From: Paraburkholderia humisilvae
GTDB lineage: Bacteria > Pseudomonadota > Gammaproteobacteria > Burkholderiales > Burkholderiaceae
Direction: 5' to 3'
Length of the DNA: 64,000 nucleotides
NCBI RefSeq assembly: GCF_902859855.1
Contig: NZ_CADIKH010000012.1
Coordinates: 1 to 64,000, forward strand
In this document: piece by piece, positions 16,834 to 25,691 of the stretch
Layout of the letters: every line of letters begins with the position of its first letter
How positions within the stretch are numbered: the stretch's first letter is position 1
Translations under genes and position numbers: made by a program
Notes under the pieces: model-generated
What the model saw: only the letters and a program-made list of their open reading frames with translations
Told to the model about the DNA's origin: nothing
Database searches by the model: none

Positions 16834-18947
16834 GTCGCCGTCTCCATCGCGCACCCCGCACTGTCCGCTGTTTCGCGCCGCAGCGCGCCGTCGCGCAGCC
16901 GGTAGCGAATGTCGAACGCCGCAGCCAGCGTCAGATCGTGCGTGATCACGACGACCGTGCAATCCAGTTGCTGCAACAGCGCGGCGATATGCCGGACCGA
17001 GGCCGGATCGAGATTTGACGTCGGCTCGTCGAGCAGTAGCAGGCTGCGCCGCTGATAGAGCGCGCGCGCCAGCAACAGGCGCTGCCGCTGGCCGGCCGAG
17101 ATATTCGCAATCGTGTCGCTGATCACCGTACGCGTACGCATCGGCAAACGCATCACGTCGTCGAACAGACCGACCGCGGTGAGCGTCGCGTGCACGCGCT
17201 CCTCGTCGACACTCGCGGCGAACAGCGACACATTGTCGGCAATCGAACCATGCAGAATCAGATCGCCCTGCCGCATATGCGCGGCGTGCCGGCGAATTTC
17301 GTCAACGCTCAGGTTGCGCCAGTCGATGCCGTTCAGCGCGATATGTCCTTCCTGAAAAGGCTCCGCGGCGGACAGCAGCTTGAACAGCGTCGACTTGCCG
17401 CTGCCCGACGGACCCACGATCGCAATCTTGTCACCGCTGACAATATCGATACTTGCATTTCTCAACACCGGCTCGTCCGACACGCCGTAGCGGAACGTCA
17501 CGTTGCGCACCTCGAGCTGACGGAATGCGCGGACCTCCGCCGCGCGCTGCGTGTCCGCGAGCGGTATGTAGCGCTCCTCTTCGCAGTCGGCGATATCGGC
17601 CACACGCGCTGCCGGCACGCTTAGCATCAGATACCCGAACCCCGCGTTGATCGCGTGCGCAAAACGTTCGGATAGCAGCGACTTGTAGATCAGGAATGAA
17701 TAGAACACGCCGACGGAAACCGTGCCGCCTAGCATCAGGCGCGCGGCGAACCAGATAATCGCAATCGTGTCGGCATAGTTCACCAGCTTCAGGATCGCAT
17801 CGCGCGTATTGGTTAGCCGGGTGCTCGACAGTGTCGCCGCGATGTACTCCTTGTATTTCGTCATGAACAGCGCAGTGCGGCGCGTTTCGCCCTGCGCGAG
17901 CTTGACGAGCGACGCGGCGCGGATCGTCTCGATCAACGCGTCGTCACAGTTCGCCGAGCGCTCAACGACGAGTGCATGCGTGTCGCGCATCCGCGTGAAC
18001 ATCGCCACCGCAATCGCGACATAGACGGCAAACATCGCCAGCGCGATGAGCGTCAGACGCCAGCTTTGCATGAACATCAAACCGAGTGCGAGCACGCCGA
18101 CTGTCACGTCGACGCACAACGATACGAAGGTCCGCGTCGCGTACACGCTGATTTCGTCCTGCGCCTTGATGCGTGCGAATACATCGCCGACGTGGCGCTT
18201 CTCGAACCACGGGATCGGATTGCGCAGCAGGTGCCCGAAAAGCCCTTCCGTCGAATTGACCCGCACGCGGCCGTGCACCAGTTCGACGAGCGTGGCTTCG
18301 ACATACTGGCTCAACGCGCCGGCCGCGAAAATGCTGGCGAACGTCAGCACCAGCACGTTCAGCAAGTTCAGATTGTCGGCCGCCACGACATAGTCGAGCA
18401 CGAGGTTCCCAAGATACGGCATCGCCAGAATCGCGAACTGGCTGCCGAGCGCGACGAATAGCACCTTCGCGAGCTGTTGTCTGAGCAACGGGTTAAGCGC
18501 CCGCACGCGCGCAAGCGCCGCCGGAACGCGCGACTTCGCGCGGATGCGCGGCAGGGTCGGCGTCGGTGCGCATTCGAGCAGATAGCCCGAGATGCTCGCG
18601 ATAAATGTATCGATTGAGATACGTCTTCTGCCGGTGGCAGGATCGATCACCTGCACATAGCCACGGCCGGATTTCTCGAACACCACGAAATGCGCACCGC
18701 CGAAGTGCAGGATCGAGCCGGACGCAATCGAATGCAGATCCGCCGCCGCGTCGAACCGGTAAGCCTGCACCGCAAGACCGAACTCGACGGCAACGTCGTA
18801 CAGGTCCATTAACGACAGGCCGTTCGCCGAAATCGGACGGTACGCGGACAGCTCACGCACTTCGGTCGCACGGCCGAGATGAGACAGCACCATCGCAAGG
18901 CACGCATAGCCGCATTCGGCCACTTCGTTCTGGTAGATCACGCGCAC
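16830..18947 (-). CDS. Peptidase-containing ABC exporter (C39 type)
   Basis: A 705-residue protein. An N-terminal C39 double-glycine peptidase has catalytic C12 in QNEVAECGYAC, H86 in GGAHFVVF and D102 in VIDPATGRR. Transmembrane segments cover about 150-420. The ATPase domain has a Walker A (GPSGSGKST) near 510, the signature SAGQRQRLLLARAL and LLLLDEPTS. Such CvaB-like exporters cut GG leaders and export the core. The start is a GTG preceded by GGAGGGG and lies 2 nt after the HlyD stop; the upstream open frame is inside the HlyD gene. Confidence 0.93.
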   Translation of the reverse strand: MRVIYQNEVAECGYACLAMVLSHLGRATEVRELSAYRPISANGLSLMDLYDVAVEFGLAVQAYRFDAAADLHSIASGSILHFGGAHFVVFEKSGRGYVQVIDPATGRRRISIDTFIASISGYLLECAPTPTLPRIRAKSRVPAALARVRALNPLLRQQLAKVLFVALGSQFAILAMPYLGNLVLDYVVAADNLNLLNVLVLTFASIFAAGALSQYVEATLVELVHGRVRVNSTEGLFGHLLRNPIPWFEKRHVGDVFARIKAQDEISVYATRTFVSLCVDVTVGVLALGLMFMQSWRLTLIALAMFAVYVAIAVAMFTRMRDTHALVVERSANCDDALIETIRAASLVKLAQGETRRTALFMTKYKEYIAATLSSTRLTNTRDAILKLVNYADTIAIIWFAARLMLGGTVSVGVFYSFLIYKSLLSERFAHAINAGFGYLMLSVPAARVADIADCEEERYIPLADTQRAAEVRAFRQLEVRNVTFRYGVSDEPVLRNASIDIVSGDKIAIVGPSGSGKSTLFKLLSAAEPFQEGHIALNGIDWRNLSVDEIRRHAAHMRQGDLILHGSIADNVSLFAASVDEERVHATLTAVGLFDDVMRLPMRTRTVISDTIANISAGQRQRLLLARALYQRRSLLLLDEPTSNLDPASVRHIAALLQQLDCTVVVITHDLTLAAAFDIRYRLRDGALRRETADSAGCAMETAT

Positions 18948-18949
18948 GC

Positions 18950-20149
18950 TCAGCCCCTCCACACGCGGAACAGAGGCGCGAGGACCCATTCGGCAATCGT
19001 TCTTCGCTCGACGACAATGCTGGCCATCGCGCGCATGCCGGGCAGGATGTCGAAGTGCTGCCCTTCGAAATCGAACGTGCGGCCGTGCAGCGTCGCCCAC
19101 GCCATATAGCTGTCACCGGCCGGCTTGCCGGGCTCTTTCTGATTGCTGTCCGGCCTCGCAGGTGCGTCCACGGTCGTATCGGACAGCGCATCGATACGCG
19201 CTTCGTAAGTCCCGAATTTTGCGTACGGAAACGCATCGAACTTGAGCCGCACCGTCTGCCCGATCCGCACGAAACCGCGGCGCCGCGACGGAATCAGCAG
19301 TGCGGCACGCAGGCGGCGATCGTCGCAGGTCGCCATCACCAGCGCGACGTCTTCGGGCGCGAGCATGCGCCCCGGTACGAGACTCGAAAACGTGATCACC
19401 CCCGCCTTCGGCGCGGAAATCGTGGTGTCCTGGCGCGACTGTTCAAAGCGCAGCCGGATATCCTGCGCGTCGCGCGCGTGGCGCGCGTCCAGTTCCTTCA
19501 ATTGCGCTTCGAGATCGGCTCGCGTATTGCGCGACGCGCCGATCTCACCCACTAGCTGTGCACGCCGCGCCGTGCTCTGCGCGACGTTCGCCCGCGCCTG
19601 ATGCACTTCGGTGCTGGCATCCTCGACGCGATTTGCCGTCACAAGCCCGGCCGCCGACTCGAGCCGTTGCAGCTTGCGCTCGGCCCCTGCCGCAAGCGCG
19701 CGGGCCTCCGCGATCTGTTCGTCGAGCGCGGCCAGTTCGGCGCGCCTGCTTGCCTCCGTCGCCCGGGCGCCGTCCAGTTGCGCATGCAACTGGATCTTGC
19801 GCTGCGCCCATTGCGTGTCGGCGGCCGCGAGCTGTTCGTCGCGCATTCGTGTATCGAAATCCAGGCGCTGGCGGCCGTCGCTCGCGAGCGACAGGTCGCG
19901 CTGCAGCCTGAAAAGCGGAGCGCCCTGCGCAACCTGCGCGGCCGGTTGCACGTAGATCGACGTCACGAGTCCGCTGATGCCGCGAATCTTCAACTCGGAC
20001 GACGATATGATTTCGCACGGTACGTCCTGTTTGATTTCGATCTGATGGTTGAACGCGAAGACAATTGCCGCCCCAAGCAGGGCAGACGTCGCATACGCAA
20101 TCCATCGCCACGGGATGTCGCGAAACTGGGGCAGATTGGTTGGATCCAT
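18950..20149 (-). CDS. HlyD-family periplasmic adaptor protein
   Basis: A 399-residue membrane-fusion protein. One transmembrane helix (IAYATSALLGAAIVFAF) lies near the N-terminus. A beta-barrel/lipoyl half (SGLVTSIYVQPAAQVAQGAPLFRLQ), a long coiled coil at about 110-240 and the second lipoyl half (ISAPKAGVITFSSLVPG) follow. It links the C39 ABC exporter to the TolC-type channel in the same operon. There is a 79-nt gap after the acyltransferase-like gene. Confidence 0.92.
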   Translation of the reverse strand: MDPTNLPQFRDIPWRWIAYATSALLGAAIVFAFNHQIEIKQDVPCEIISSSELKIRGISGLVTSIYVQPAAQVAQGAPLFRLQRDLSLASDGRQRLDFDTRMRDEQLAAADTQWAQRKIQLHAQLDGARATEASRRAELAALDEQIAEARALAAGAERKLQRLESAAGLVTANRVEDASTEVHQARANVAQSTARRAQLVGEIGASRNTRADLEAQLKELDARHARDAQDIRLRFEQSRQDTTISAPKAGVITFSSLVPGRMLAPEDVALVMATCDDRRLRAALLIPSRRRGFVRIGQTVRLKFDAFPYAKFGTYEARIDALSDTTVDAPARPDSNQKEPGKPAGDSYMAWATLHGRTFDFEGQHFDILPGMRAMASIVVERRTIAEWVLAPLFRVWRG

Positions 20150-20228
20150 TGCAGTAATGGCAAAAGCCCGCTGCGGCAGGCATATGAAGGTCTGAGAAAA
20201 CGTCGCTATAGGCCCAGCGCAATGTGGT

Positions 20229-21182
20229 TCAGCGGGATGGAGAAAAGGCGTAGATCGACGAATGACCCGTAACGAGCGAGCGGGCGAAGTTATCGGTCAA
20301 CGCACGTTCGATGCAATCCGCGACCCGTTGCGGCGCGTTCTCGGCGGCGAGCGGGATCGCATCGCATAGCTGCGCGCCGAAGCGCCCTCGTTCGAAGCGC
20401 AAATAGAACGGCAACAGCCACGCGTCGACAGGCGCACCGAGGCGAAACACGCCGTGATGAATCCGTGCCGCCCGGCCAAACATCGTGACGCCCACTGTTT
20501 CCATCGGAAAACGCATCAGCGTGTACGGCGGCACATCCGCAAACAGCACGACCACGCCATTGCGCCGCAGCGACCGAATCACGCGCAGCCCGAGGCCGTT
20601 GCGGTTCTCGCCGCCGTACGTATGCAACACTTCAATCGCCGGGATCAACGCGTCGTCGTCGCCATACAGATTGCGCGGCACACCGGACACGACGCCGATC
20701 GACTCGAGCCCGAGCCGCTTGCGCAATTCGTCGACCACATAGATGTTCGCGTATTGCGACACGTAGTGAAACGGCGCGACGATCACCGGCCGGGATACCG
20801 CCTGCGCTTTCAGTTCGGCAACCCGTTGCGCAATCGTCGCGGCGACCGCCTGAAGATCGGGCCATGCTTCGGCACGATGCAGCTGCCGGCCGAAGTGCAG
20901 CCGCTGATCAATCAGCCTTTCGAGACGCGCGCCGATCAGGACGTCGCGCCGCTTCAGCGATTTCAGTTGCAGCACGTCACGACCGGTTTCCCATCGTTCG
21001 ATGCCCACCCAGCGTGCGCGCGCGTCAATCGTGCTGCGCATTGCCCATCCGGCCAGCGCCAGCCACTCGATCGTGCGCAGCGACATGCGACACAACAGGC
21101 GTGCGCGAATCCGGTAGCGCCATGCCGCAATCTGTCGCAGAGCACGCGACAGATTGCGCCAGAAGAAGTGACGGATATTCAT
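20229..21182 (-). CDS. LpxL/HtrB-like acyltransferase in the peptide operon
   Basis: A 317-residue protein that resembles lysophospholipid/lipid A acyltransferases. It has a His in a hydrophobic context (IVAPFHYVSQYANIY, near 140-155), VVVLFADVPPYT, and FGRAARIHHGVFRLGAPVDAWLLPFYLRF, where LpxL proteins have their FFG...G...GAP region. The acidic residue of the HxxxxD/E motif is not obvious, so activity is uncertain. It lies between the two GG-leader peptide genes and the exporter genes, which suggests it may acylate the peptides or affect the envelope; both ideas are inference. ATG MNIRHFF chosen; a TTG 18 codons upstream is possible. Confidence 0.65.
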   Translation of the reverse strand: MNIRHFFWRNLSRALRQIAAWRYRIRARLLCRMSLRTIEWLALAGWAMRSTIDARARWVGIERWETGRDVLQLKSLKRRDVLIGARLERLIDQRLHFGRQLHRAEAWPDLQAVAATIAQRVAELKAQAVSRPVIVAPFHYVSQYANIYVVDELRKRLGLESIGVVSGVPRNLYGDDDALIPAIEVLHTYGGENRNGLGLRVIRSLRRNGVVVLFADVPPYTLMRFPMETVGVTMFGRAARIHHGVFRLGAPVDAWLLPFYLRFERGRFGAQLCDAIPLAAENAPQRVADCIERALTDNFARSLVTGHSSIYAFSPSR

Positions 21183-21281
21183 CGACTTGACGCTCAGCAA
21201 AACGACGCGGCCGCAGCGGATACTCGCGCACCTCAAGTATTCGCCGCGACCTTGCGATCGTGCCGGCCTTCGCCTTTACGC

Positions 21282-21428
21282 TTAGTGCCCCGACGACTGG
21301 GATGCCGTCGACGATGCGGCGACCTGCACCACGACCACCGAGGTCGCCGAAGCAGAGCTGGAGCCGCCTTTGTTGGCACCACCGGCAATCCCCGCGTGAA
21401 CCAATGCACTACGATCGATCTTTAGCAT
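21282..21428 (-). CDS. Double-glycine-leader peptide 2 (48 aa)
   Basis: The peptide has leader MLKIDRSALVHAGIAGG followed by ANKGG, a Ser/Ala-rich run, VVVVQV and an SSTASQSSGH tail. It aligns with the upstream peptide over KIDR-x-AL, the AGG cleavage site, NK, and the VVVV block. The start is 3 nt after the upstream stop, with AAGGTGGG inside the upstream gene as ribosome-binding site. Cleavage after GG by the C39 exporter in the same operon would give a 31-residue core. Too short for routine gene calling. No known family recognised. Confidence 0.75.
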   Translation of the reverse strand: MLKIDRSALVHAGIAGGANKGGSSSASATSVVVVQVAASSTASQSSGH

Positions 21429-21431
21429 GGT

Positions 21432-21545
21432 TTAGCCCACCTTCACTACCACCACCGTTGCAGCACTAGCGGTGCTGGACTGCCGCTTATTGCAACCACC
21501 CGCGACATTTGCTTGAGTCAGTGCGTTACGGTCGATTTTTTGCAT
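21432..21545 (-). CDS. Double-glycine-leader peptide 1 (37 aa)
   Basis: The leader is MQKIDRNALTQANVAGG. The predicted core is 20 residues, starting CNKRQ, Ser/Thr/Ala-rich in the middle and ending VVVVKVG. A ribosome-binding site (ACGAGG) lies 7 nt before the ATG. It is the first gene of the operon continuing through a homologous peptide, the acyltransferase-like protein, HlyD, the C39 exporter and TolC. A single Cys would be the first residue of the mature peptide, which could allow disulphide dimers or modification. Two adjacent homologues with the same motifs support that this is a real gene. Confidence 0.75.
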   Translation of the reverse strand: MQKIDRNALTQANVAGGCNKRQSSTASAATVVVVKVG

Positions 21546-21639
21546 TTTTTAGCCTCGTTAATTGAGAAGTGTCTGGAAACACCATCCGAAAGGCGTACCG
21601 GACAGGCAGCAGTATCCGTATCGATATACCCCCGCACCA

Positions 21640-21659
21640 TAAGAATCTTTCGAATCTTC
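21640..21659. promoter_or_regulatory. RcsB-box-like site and GAATCTT direct repeat
   Basis: TAAGAATCTTTCGA (21640-21653) matches the enterobacterial RcsAB box TAAGAATATTCCTA at 11 of 14 positions. GAATCTT is repeated at 21643 and 21652. It lies about 95 nt upstream of peptide gene 1 in the divergent region shared with the RcsB-like regulator. The AT-rich stretch around it differs from the flanking coding DNA. Binding is inferred. Confidence 0.35.
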
Positions 21660-21759
21660 ACGGGCGATCCGTAAAATATCGTCACTTTGCTGCATCGGCA
21701 GCAATCGAACGATAGAATCGGGACGTTACGAAAGCTGCGGTGTGCGTACCGCATTCAGT

Positions 21760-22437
21760 ATGTGCCTCTCATCACACCAGCCTCCATGCGAAATTCGCAT
21801 TGCCGTCGCCGACGATCATCCGGTCATTCGCCATGCAGCAGCCGCCACCTTGAGCCGCATCGCCGGCATGCAGATCGCCGCAAGCGTCGCATCGGGCGCG
21901 GAACTACTCGATGCATTGCAGACCGGACCCTGGCATCTGATCATCACCGATCTGCTCATGCATGGCGTGCAGGCCGATCGCGACGGATTACATCTCGTGA
22001 GGCAACTCAAGCGGCTTTATCCAGACACGCCGATCCTCGTGTTCACGATGGTCCGCAATCGCGACATTCTTCAGGAACTCGAACAAATTAACGTCGCAGG
22101 GATCGTCACAAAATCCGAAAGCGTCGGCACATTCGCCGAAGCCGTGGCAGAAGTCGCGATGCATCGAAAGCGTTACCGGTCCGCCGGGGTAAAGGCGATT
22201 CTCGACGGCCCGCGACCGTCGGTGCCGGGCCTCGCCGATCGCTCGTCGCTGACGGGCAAGGAACTTGAAGTCATTCGTCTGTACGGAGCCGGACTGTCGC
22301 TGACGGAAATCGCTGCACGCCTGCACCGTTCCGTTTCCACGATCGCCACACAGAAAAGCAATGCGATGCGCAAACTTGGCATCACGACGAACGCGGATAT
22401 GATCCGCTACGCGCACATCACCCGGCTTATTCGATAA
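21760..22437 (+). CDS. NarL/RcsB-type response regulator
   Basis: A 225-residue response regulator. The receiver domain has DDHPVIRH near the N-terminus and the phosphoacceptor Asp in HLIITDLLMHG. The LuxR-type HTH (LTGKELEVIRLYGAGLSLTEIA...LHRSVSTIATQKSNAMRKLGI) resembles RcsB. No sensor kinase lies nearby, so it is an orphan here. It is divergent from the GG-peptide export operon and is its likely regulator. The ATG was chosen over a GTG six codons upstream. Confidence 0.88.
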   Translation: MCLSSHQPPCEIRIAVADDHPVIRHAAAATLSRIAGMQIAASVASGAELLDALQTGPWHLIITDLLMHGVQADRDGLHLVRQLKRLYPDTPILVFTMVRNRDILQELEQINVAGIVTKSESVGTFAEAVAEVAMHRKRYRSAGVKAILDGPRPSVPGLADRSSLTGKELEVIRLYGAGLSLTEIAARLHRSVSTIATQKSNAMRKLGITTNADMIRYAHITRLIR

Positions 22438-22439
22438 GA

Positions 22440-22471
22440 AAGGGCCGCGCACAACATTCAGCGCGGCCCTT
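22440..22471. terminator. Bidirectional intrinsic terminator between the response regulator and rhaS
   Basis: AAGGGCCGCGC and GCGCGGCCCTT form a perfect 11-bp stem around a 10-nt loop. A/T-rich sequence on both sides can serve as the U-tract in either direction. It sits between the stop codons of two convergent genes. Confidence 0.8.
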
Positions 22472-22522
22472 ATTGATGGCGTCCAGGCGTTCGTCAGCGC
22501 GACGACTGCCGGCTAGCGTGCA

Positions 22523-23554
22523 TCAGAAATTGAAGTTATCGATATTGCTCGCATCGAACGTGGTCGGCGGTCCAAGGATAATCTCGCCGTTCGCGCCGAT
22601 CGTGCGCTTGCCGAGCTTGCCGGCTTCGAACGACTCACCCTCCTTGCCGGTGATCGTCCCTGACGCGAGATTCGCCGCCGCATACGCGGCGAGATAGCCA
22701 AGCTGACCCGGGTCCCACAGCTGGAATGCCTTGACCGTGCCGTTCTTCACGAATGCACGCATCTGGTTCGGCGTGCCGAGTCCCGTGACCGCGACTTTGC
22801 CCTTGCTCGACGATGTCGAAATGTAGCGCGCTGCGGCCGCGATACCGACCGATGTCGGCGCAACGATCGCCTTCAGGTTCGGATAGGCCTGCAGCAAGCC
22901 TTGCGTCTCGACAAACGACTTCTGGTCGTCATCATTGCCGTACGCGATCTTGACGAGCTTCATCTTCGAATACTCGGGCTTCTTCAGCTCCTCCTGCATC
23001 CATTTGATCCACGTGTTCTGATTCGTCGCATTCGGCGTCGCCGACAGAATCGCGAACTCGCCCTCGCCGCCCATCAGCTTCGCCACCAGCTGAATCTGGC
23101 CACGGCCGATGCTTTCCGCGTTCGCCTGGTTGACGAACAGCTGCCGTCCTTCGGGCGCGGTGTCCGAATCGAACGTCACGACCTTGATGCCTTGCGACAT
23201 CGCTTTCTTCAGGTAAGGCACCAGCGCGTTCGCATCGTTCGCGGCGATCACGATCGCATCCTGCTGTTGCGTAATCAACGTATTGATGTACGACACCTGC
23301 GATGACGCGCCCGCGTCCGACGGGCCGACTACCTTGCCCACGCCCTTGAAATCCTTGATCGCGGCCATGCCGCCGTCGTCGGCGATCACTTCGTACGGGT
23401 TGTTGATCTGCTTCGGCACGAAGGCGATCTTCAAGCCGCTCTTGAGGTCGGCCGCGTGCGCGGTGCTGGCGATGCCGAGCATCGCCGCGCATAGCAGCGC
23501 CGCCGTGGCCATGTGCGTGGCCGCGGCTTTCGCGTGAAGCAAAGGTTTGTGCAT
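22523..23554 (-). CDS. rhaS: Rhamnose ABC transporter, substrate-binding protein
   Basis: A 343-residue periplasmic sugar-binding protein (ribose/AI-2 type fold) with a signal peptide ending ASTAHAA. The start of the mature domain (LKIAFVPKQINNPYEVIADDGG) and DGA-type sequences resemble RhaS. It is the last gene of the rhaM-lactonase-rhaT-rhaP-rhaQ-rhaS operon, 75 nt beyond rhaQ. The rhamnose assignment rests on the operon, which includes a mutarotase. Confidence 0.88.
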   Translation of the reverse strand: MHKPLLHAKAAATHMATAALLCAAMLGIASTAHAADLKSGLKIAFVPKQINNPYEVIADDGGMAAIKDFKGVGKVVGPSDAGASSQVSYINTLITQQQDAIVIAANDANALVPYLKKAMSQGIKVVTFDSDTAPEGRQLFVNQANAESIGRGQIQLVAKLMGGEGEFAILSATPNATNQNTWIKWMQEELKKPEYSKMKLVKIAYGNDDDQKSFVETQGLLQAYPNLKAIVAPTSVGIAAAARYISTSSSKGKVAVTGLGTPNQMRAFVKNGTVKAFQLWDPGQLGYLAAYAAANLASGTITGKEGESFEAGKLGKRTIGANGEIILGPPTTFDASNIDNFNF

Positions 23555-23629
23555 TGCGTGTCTCCTCGCTGGAATTGACGGACCGCTGGGTCCGGGTTGT
23601 TGATATCGGTCAGGTTTTTGCGTTATTCA

Positions 23630-24640
23630 TCAAGCGGCGGACTTCGCCAGGTAGCGCCGGTCGCGCATCGCACGCCAGCGGGCAACGAGGTTCGGAATCA
23701 GCACCGACGCGAGCAGCAATGCGCCGGTGACGATCGTCAGCGTTTCGCTGGATACGTCGTCGAGCGTCAGCGCGTTCTTCAATACGCCGATGATCAGCAG
23801 CGACAGCAGCACGCCGATCATCGATCCTCGTCCGCCGAAAATGCTGACGCCGCCAAACAGCACGGCGGCGATCACCGACAGTTCGAAGCCTTCGCCGTTG
23901 TCGCCGCGTGCGCTCGTAAAGCGCAGCGTATAGACGATGCCGGCAAGCGCGCTCATCGCACCCGACAGGACGAACGTCGTGATCCGGATCTTCGCGACCT
24001 CGAGGCCGGAAAACGCCGCCGCCGTCGGGTTTGCGCCGATCGCATAGAGGCTGCGACCGAACGCGGTGGCTTGCAGCAGCACGGTAAACAGCACCGCGCA
24101 CACGATGACAATCACAAACGGCAACGGGATAAAGCTTGCGCCCAGCGTGTTCATGCCGAACGCCGTATAGCCAGCTGGAAAGTCCGCGACCGCCTGGTCG
24201 CCGAGCAGGACGTAGGCAAGACCGCGAAACAGCGCGAGCGTACCGATCGTCACCGCGAGCGAAGGCAGATTCAGCTTGACGATCACGAGGCCGTTCAGCA
24301 ACCCGGCGAGCATGCCGAACAGCATCACCAGCACAATCACCGCAGGCATCGGCAGCCCCATGTGCCACAACACGCCCATCAGCGCGCTCGATGCGCCGAG
24401 CACCGATGCGACCGACAGGTCGATCTCGGCGGCCACGATAATCAGCGTCATCGGCAGCGCCATCAACGCGATCTCGGTCAGATCGGCCAGCACGTTCGAC
24501 AGATTCGCACCGGTCAGAAACACGGGCGAAAGCACACGGCCGAGCCCAAGCGACAGCAGGAGCACGATCACAAGCAGCGTTTCCCAGCGCAGCGGCGTTG
24601 CGCGCTTGCGCGTGAGCAGCGCGGAATCGGGTTTAGCCAT
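23630..24640 (-). CDS. rhaQ: Rhamnose ABC transporter, permease 2
   Basis: A 336-residue inner-membrane permease of the RbsC family (about 8-10 helices; LTLIIVAAEIDLSVASVLGASSALMG and the EAA-like FGRSLYAIGANPTAAAFSGL). It overlaps the end of the first permease gene by 8 nt. It forms a heterodimeric channel with RhaP. Confidence 0.88.
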   Translation of the reverse strand: MAKPDSALLTRKRATPLRWETLLVIVLLLSLGLGRVLSPVFLTGANLSNVLADLTEIALMALPMTLIIVAAEIDLSVASVLGASSALMGVLWHMGLPMPAVIVLVMLFGMLAGLLNGLVIVKLNLPSLAVTIGTLALFRGLAYVLLGDQAVADFPAGYTAFGMNTLGASFIPLPFVIVIVCAVLFTVLLQATAFGRSLYAIGANPTAAAFSGLEVAKIRITTFVLSGAMSALAGIVYTLRFTSARGDNGEGFELSVIAAVLFGGVSIFGGRGSMIGVLLSLLIIGVLKNALTLDDVSSETLTIVTGALLLASVLIPNLVARWRAMRDRRYLAKSAA

Positions 24641-25691
24641 GGTCGCGTTTCCTCATCATGCGTTTGGCGACGGAGCGGGCGAGCAAGGTGTCGGCGGCGA
24701 TCGCGGCAACGATCAGCGCGCCTTCGATCGCCTGCTCCCAGAACGGCGACACGTGCAGCACGACGAGCGCGATGCTGATCACACCGAGCACGAGCGCACC
24801 GAGCGTTGCGCCGAGAATCGTGCCGACGCCGCCGGTAATCGCGACGCTGCCGACCACCGCGGCGGCAACCACTTGCAGTTCGATGCCCTTTGCGGTGCTC
24901 GCATCGACCGTGCCGAAACGCGCGAGCCACAGCGCGCCCGCGAAGCCTGCGATCGCACCCGACAGCAGAAAGCCGGATATCACGCGCCGCTCGACGTTGA
25001 CGCCGGCGAGCCGCGCCGCTTCCGGATTCGACCCGATCGCGTAATGCTCGCGGCCGCCGCGGAAATGCTTCAGGTACACGCCGAGCGCGATCAACACGGC
25101 GGCGGCAATCAGCGCAAGCGTAGGAATACCGAACGCGACGCCGGTCGCAAGGCGTGAGAACGCATCGGGCAGACTCGTCGCATTGATCTGCCCGCCATGC
25201 ACCCATGCGTAGTCCGCGCCGCGGAAGATATAGAGCGTCGATAAGGTCGCGACCAGCGACGGCACGCGGCCGACCGCGACCAGCAGCGCATTGATGCCGC
25301 CCGCGACAAGGCCGATCGCGAGACCCGCCGCCAGCGCGATCAGCACCGGCATATGCGGGAACGCGACATACAGGCTGCCGACTGCGTAGGCGCTAATACC
25401 GACTGTCGAGCCCACCGAGAGATCGATATGCCGCATCAGGATCACGACCGTCATCCCGGCGGTCAGCAAGCTGATAATCGACACGTTCAGCAACACGTCG
25501 CGCAGATTTTGCAGATTCAGGAATTGCGGCCGCGCGAGCGCGGTGCCCACAATCAGCAACAGCAACACGATAAAGAGCGTCGTTTCGCGGCTCTTCGCAA
25601 TCGCCGCAACGAGGCTGCCCGCGCGCGGCACGGCCCGCTTTTCGGCCGGCGCGTGAACCGGCGCGGCATGGGTCGACGAATGGCGCATCAT
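24633..25691 (-). CDS. rhaP: Rhamnose ABC transporter, permease 1
   Basis: A 352-residue RbsC-type permease with [27 protein letters not shown] and the cytoplasmic coupling loop [18 protein letters not shown]. Its start overlaps the RhaT ATPase stop by ATGA, and its end overlaps rhaQ. An Ala/Pro/His-rich N-terminal tail of about 20 residues precedes the first helix. Confidence 0.88.
   Translation of the reverse strand: MMRHSSTHAAPVHAPAEKRAVPRAGSLVAAIAKSRETTLFIVLLLLIVGTALARPQFLNLQNLRDVLLNVSIISLLTAGMTVVILMRHIDLSVGSTVGISAYAVGSLYVAFPHMPVLIALAAGLAIGLVAGGINALLVAVGRVPSLVATLSTLYIFRGADYAWVHGGQINATSLPDAFSRLATGVAFGIPTLALIAAAVLIALGVYLKHFRGGREHYAIGSNPEAARLAGVNVERRVISGFLLSGAIAGFAGALWLARFGTVDASTAKGIELQVVAAAVVGSVAITGGVGTILGATLGALVLGVISIALVVLHVSPFWEQAIEGALIVAAIAADTLLARSVAKRMMRKRDHG

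Noticed and set aside
21432..21545. Reading peptide 1 as a lipoprotein (AGGC as lipobox)
   Set aside because: No hydrophobic signal segment precedes the Cys; the N-terminus is polar and matches a GG leader, and peptide 2 has Ala at that position.
21518..21754. 78-codon minus-strand frame overlapping GG-peptide gene 1
   Set aside because: It covers the intergenic promoter region in another frame, has no ribosome-binding site and shows no relation to the peptide family.
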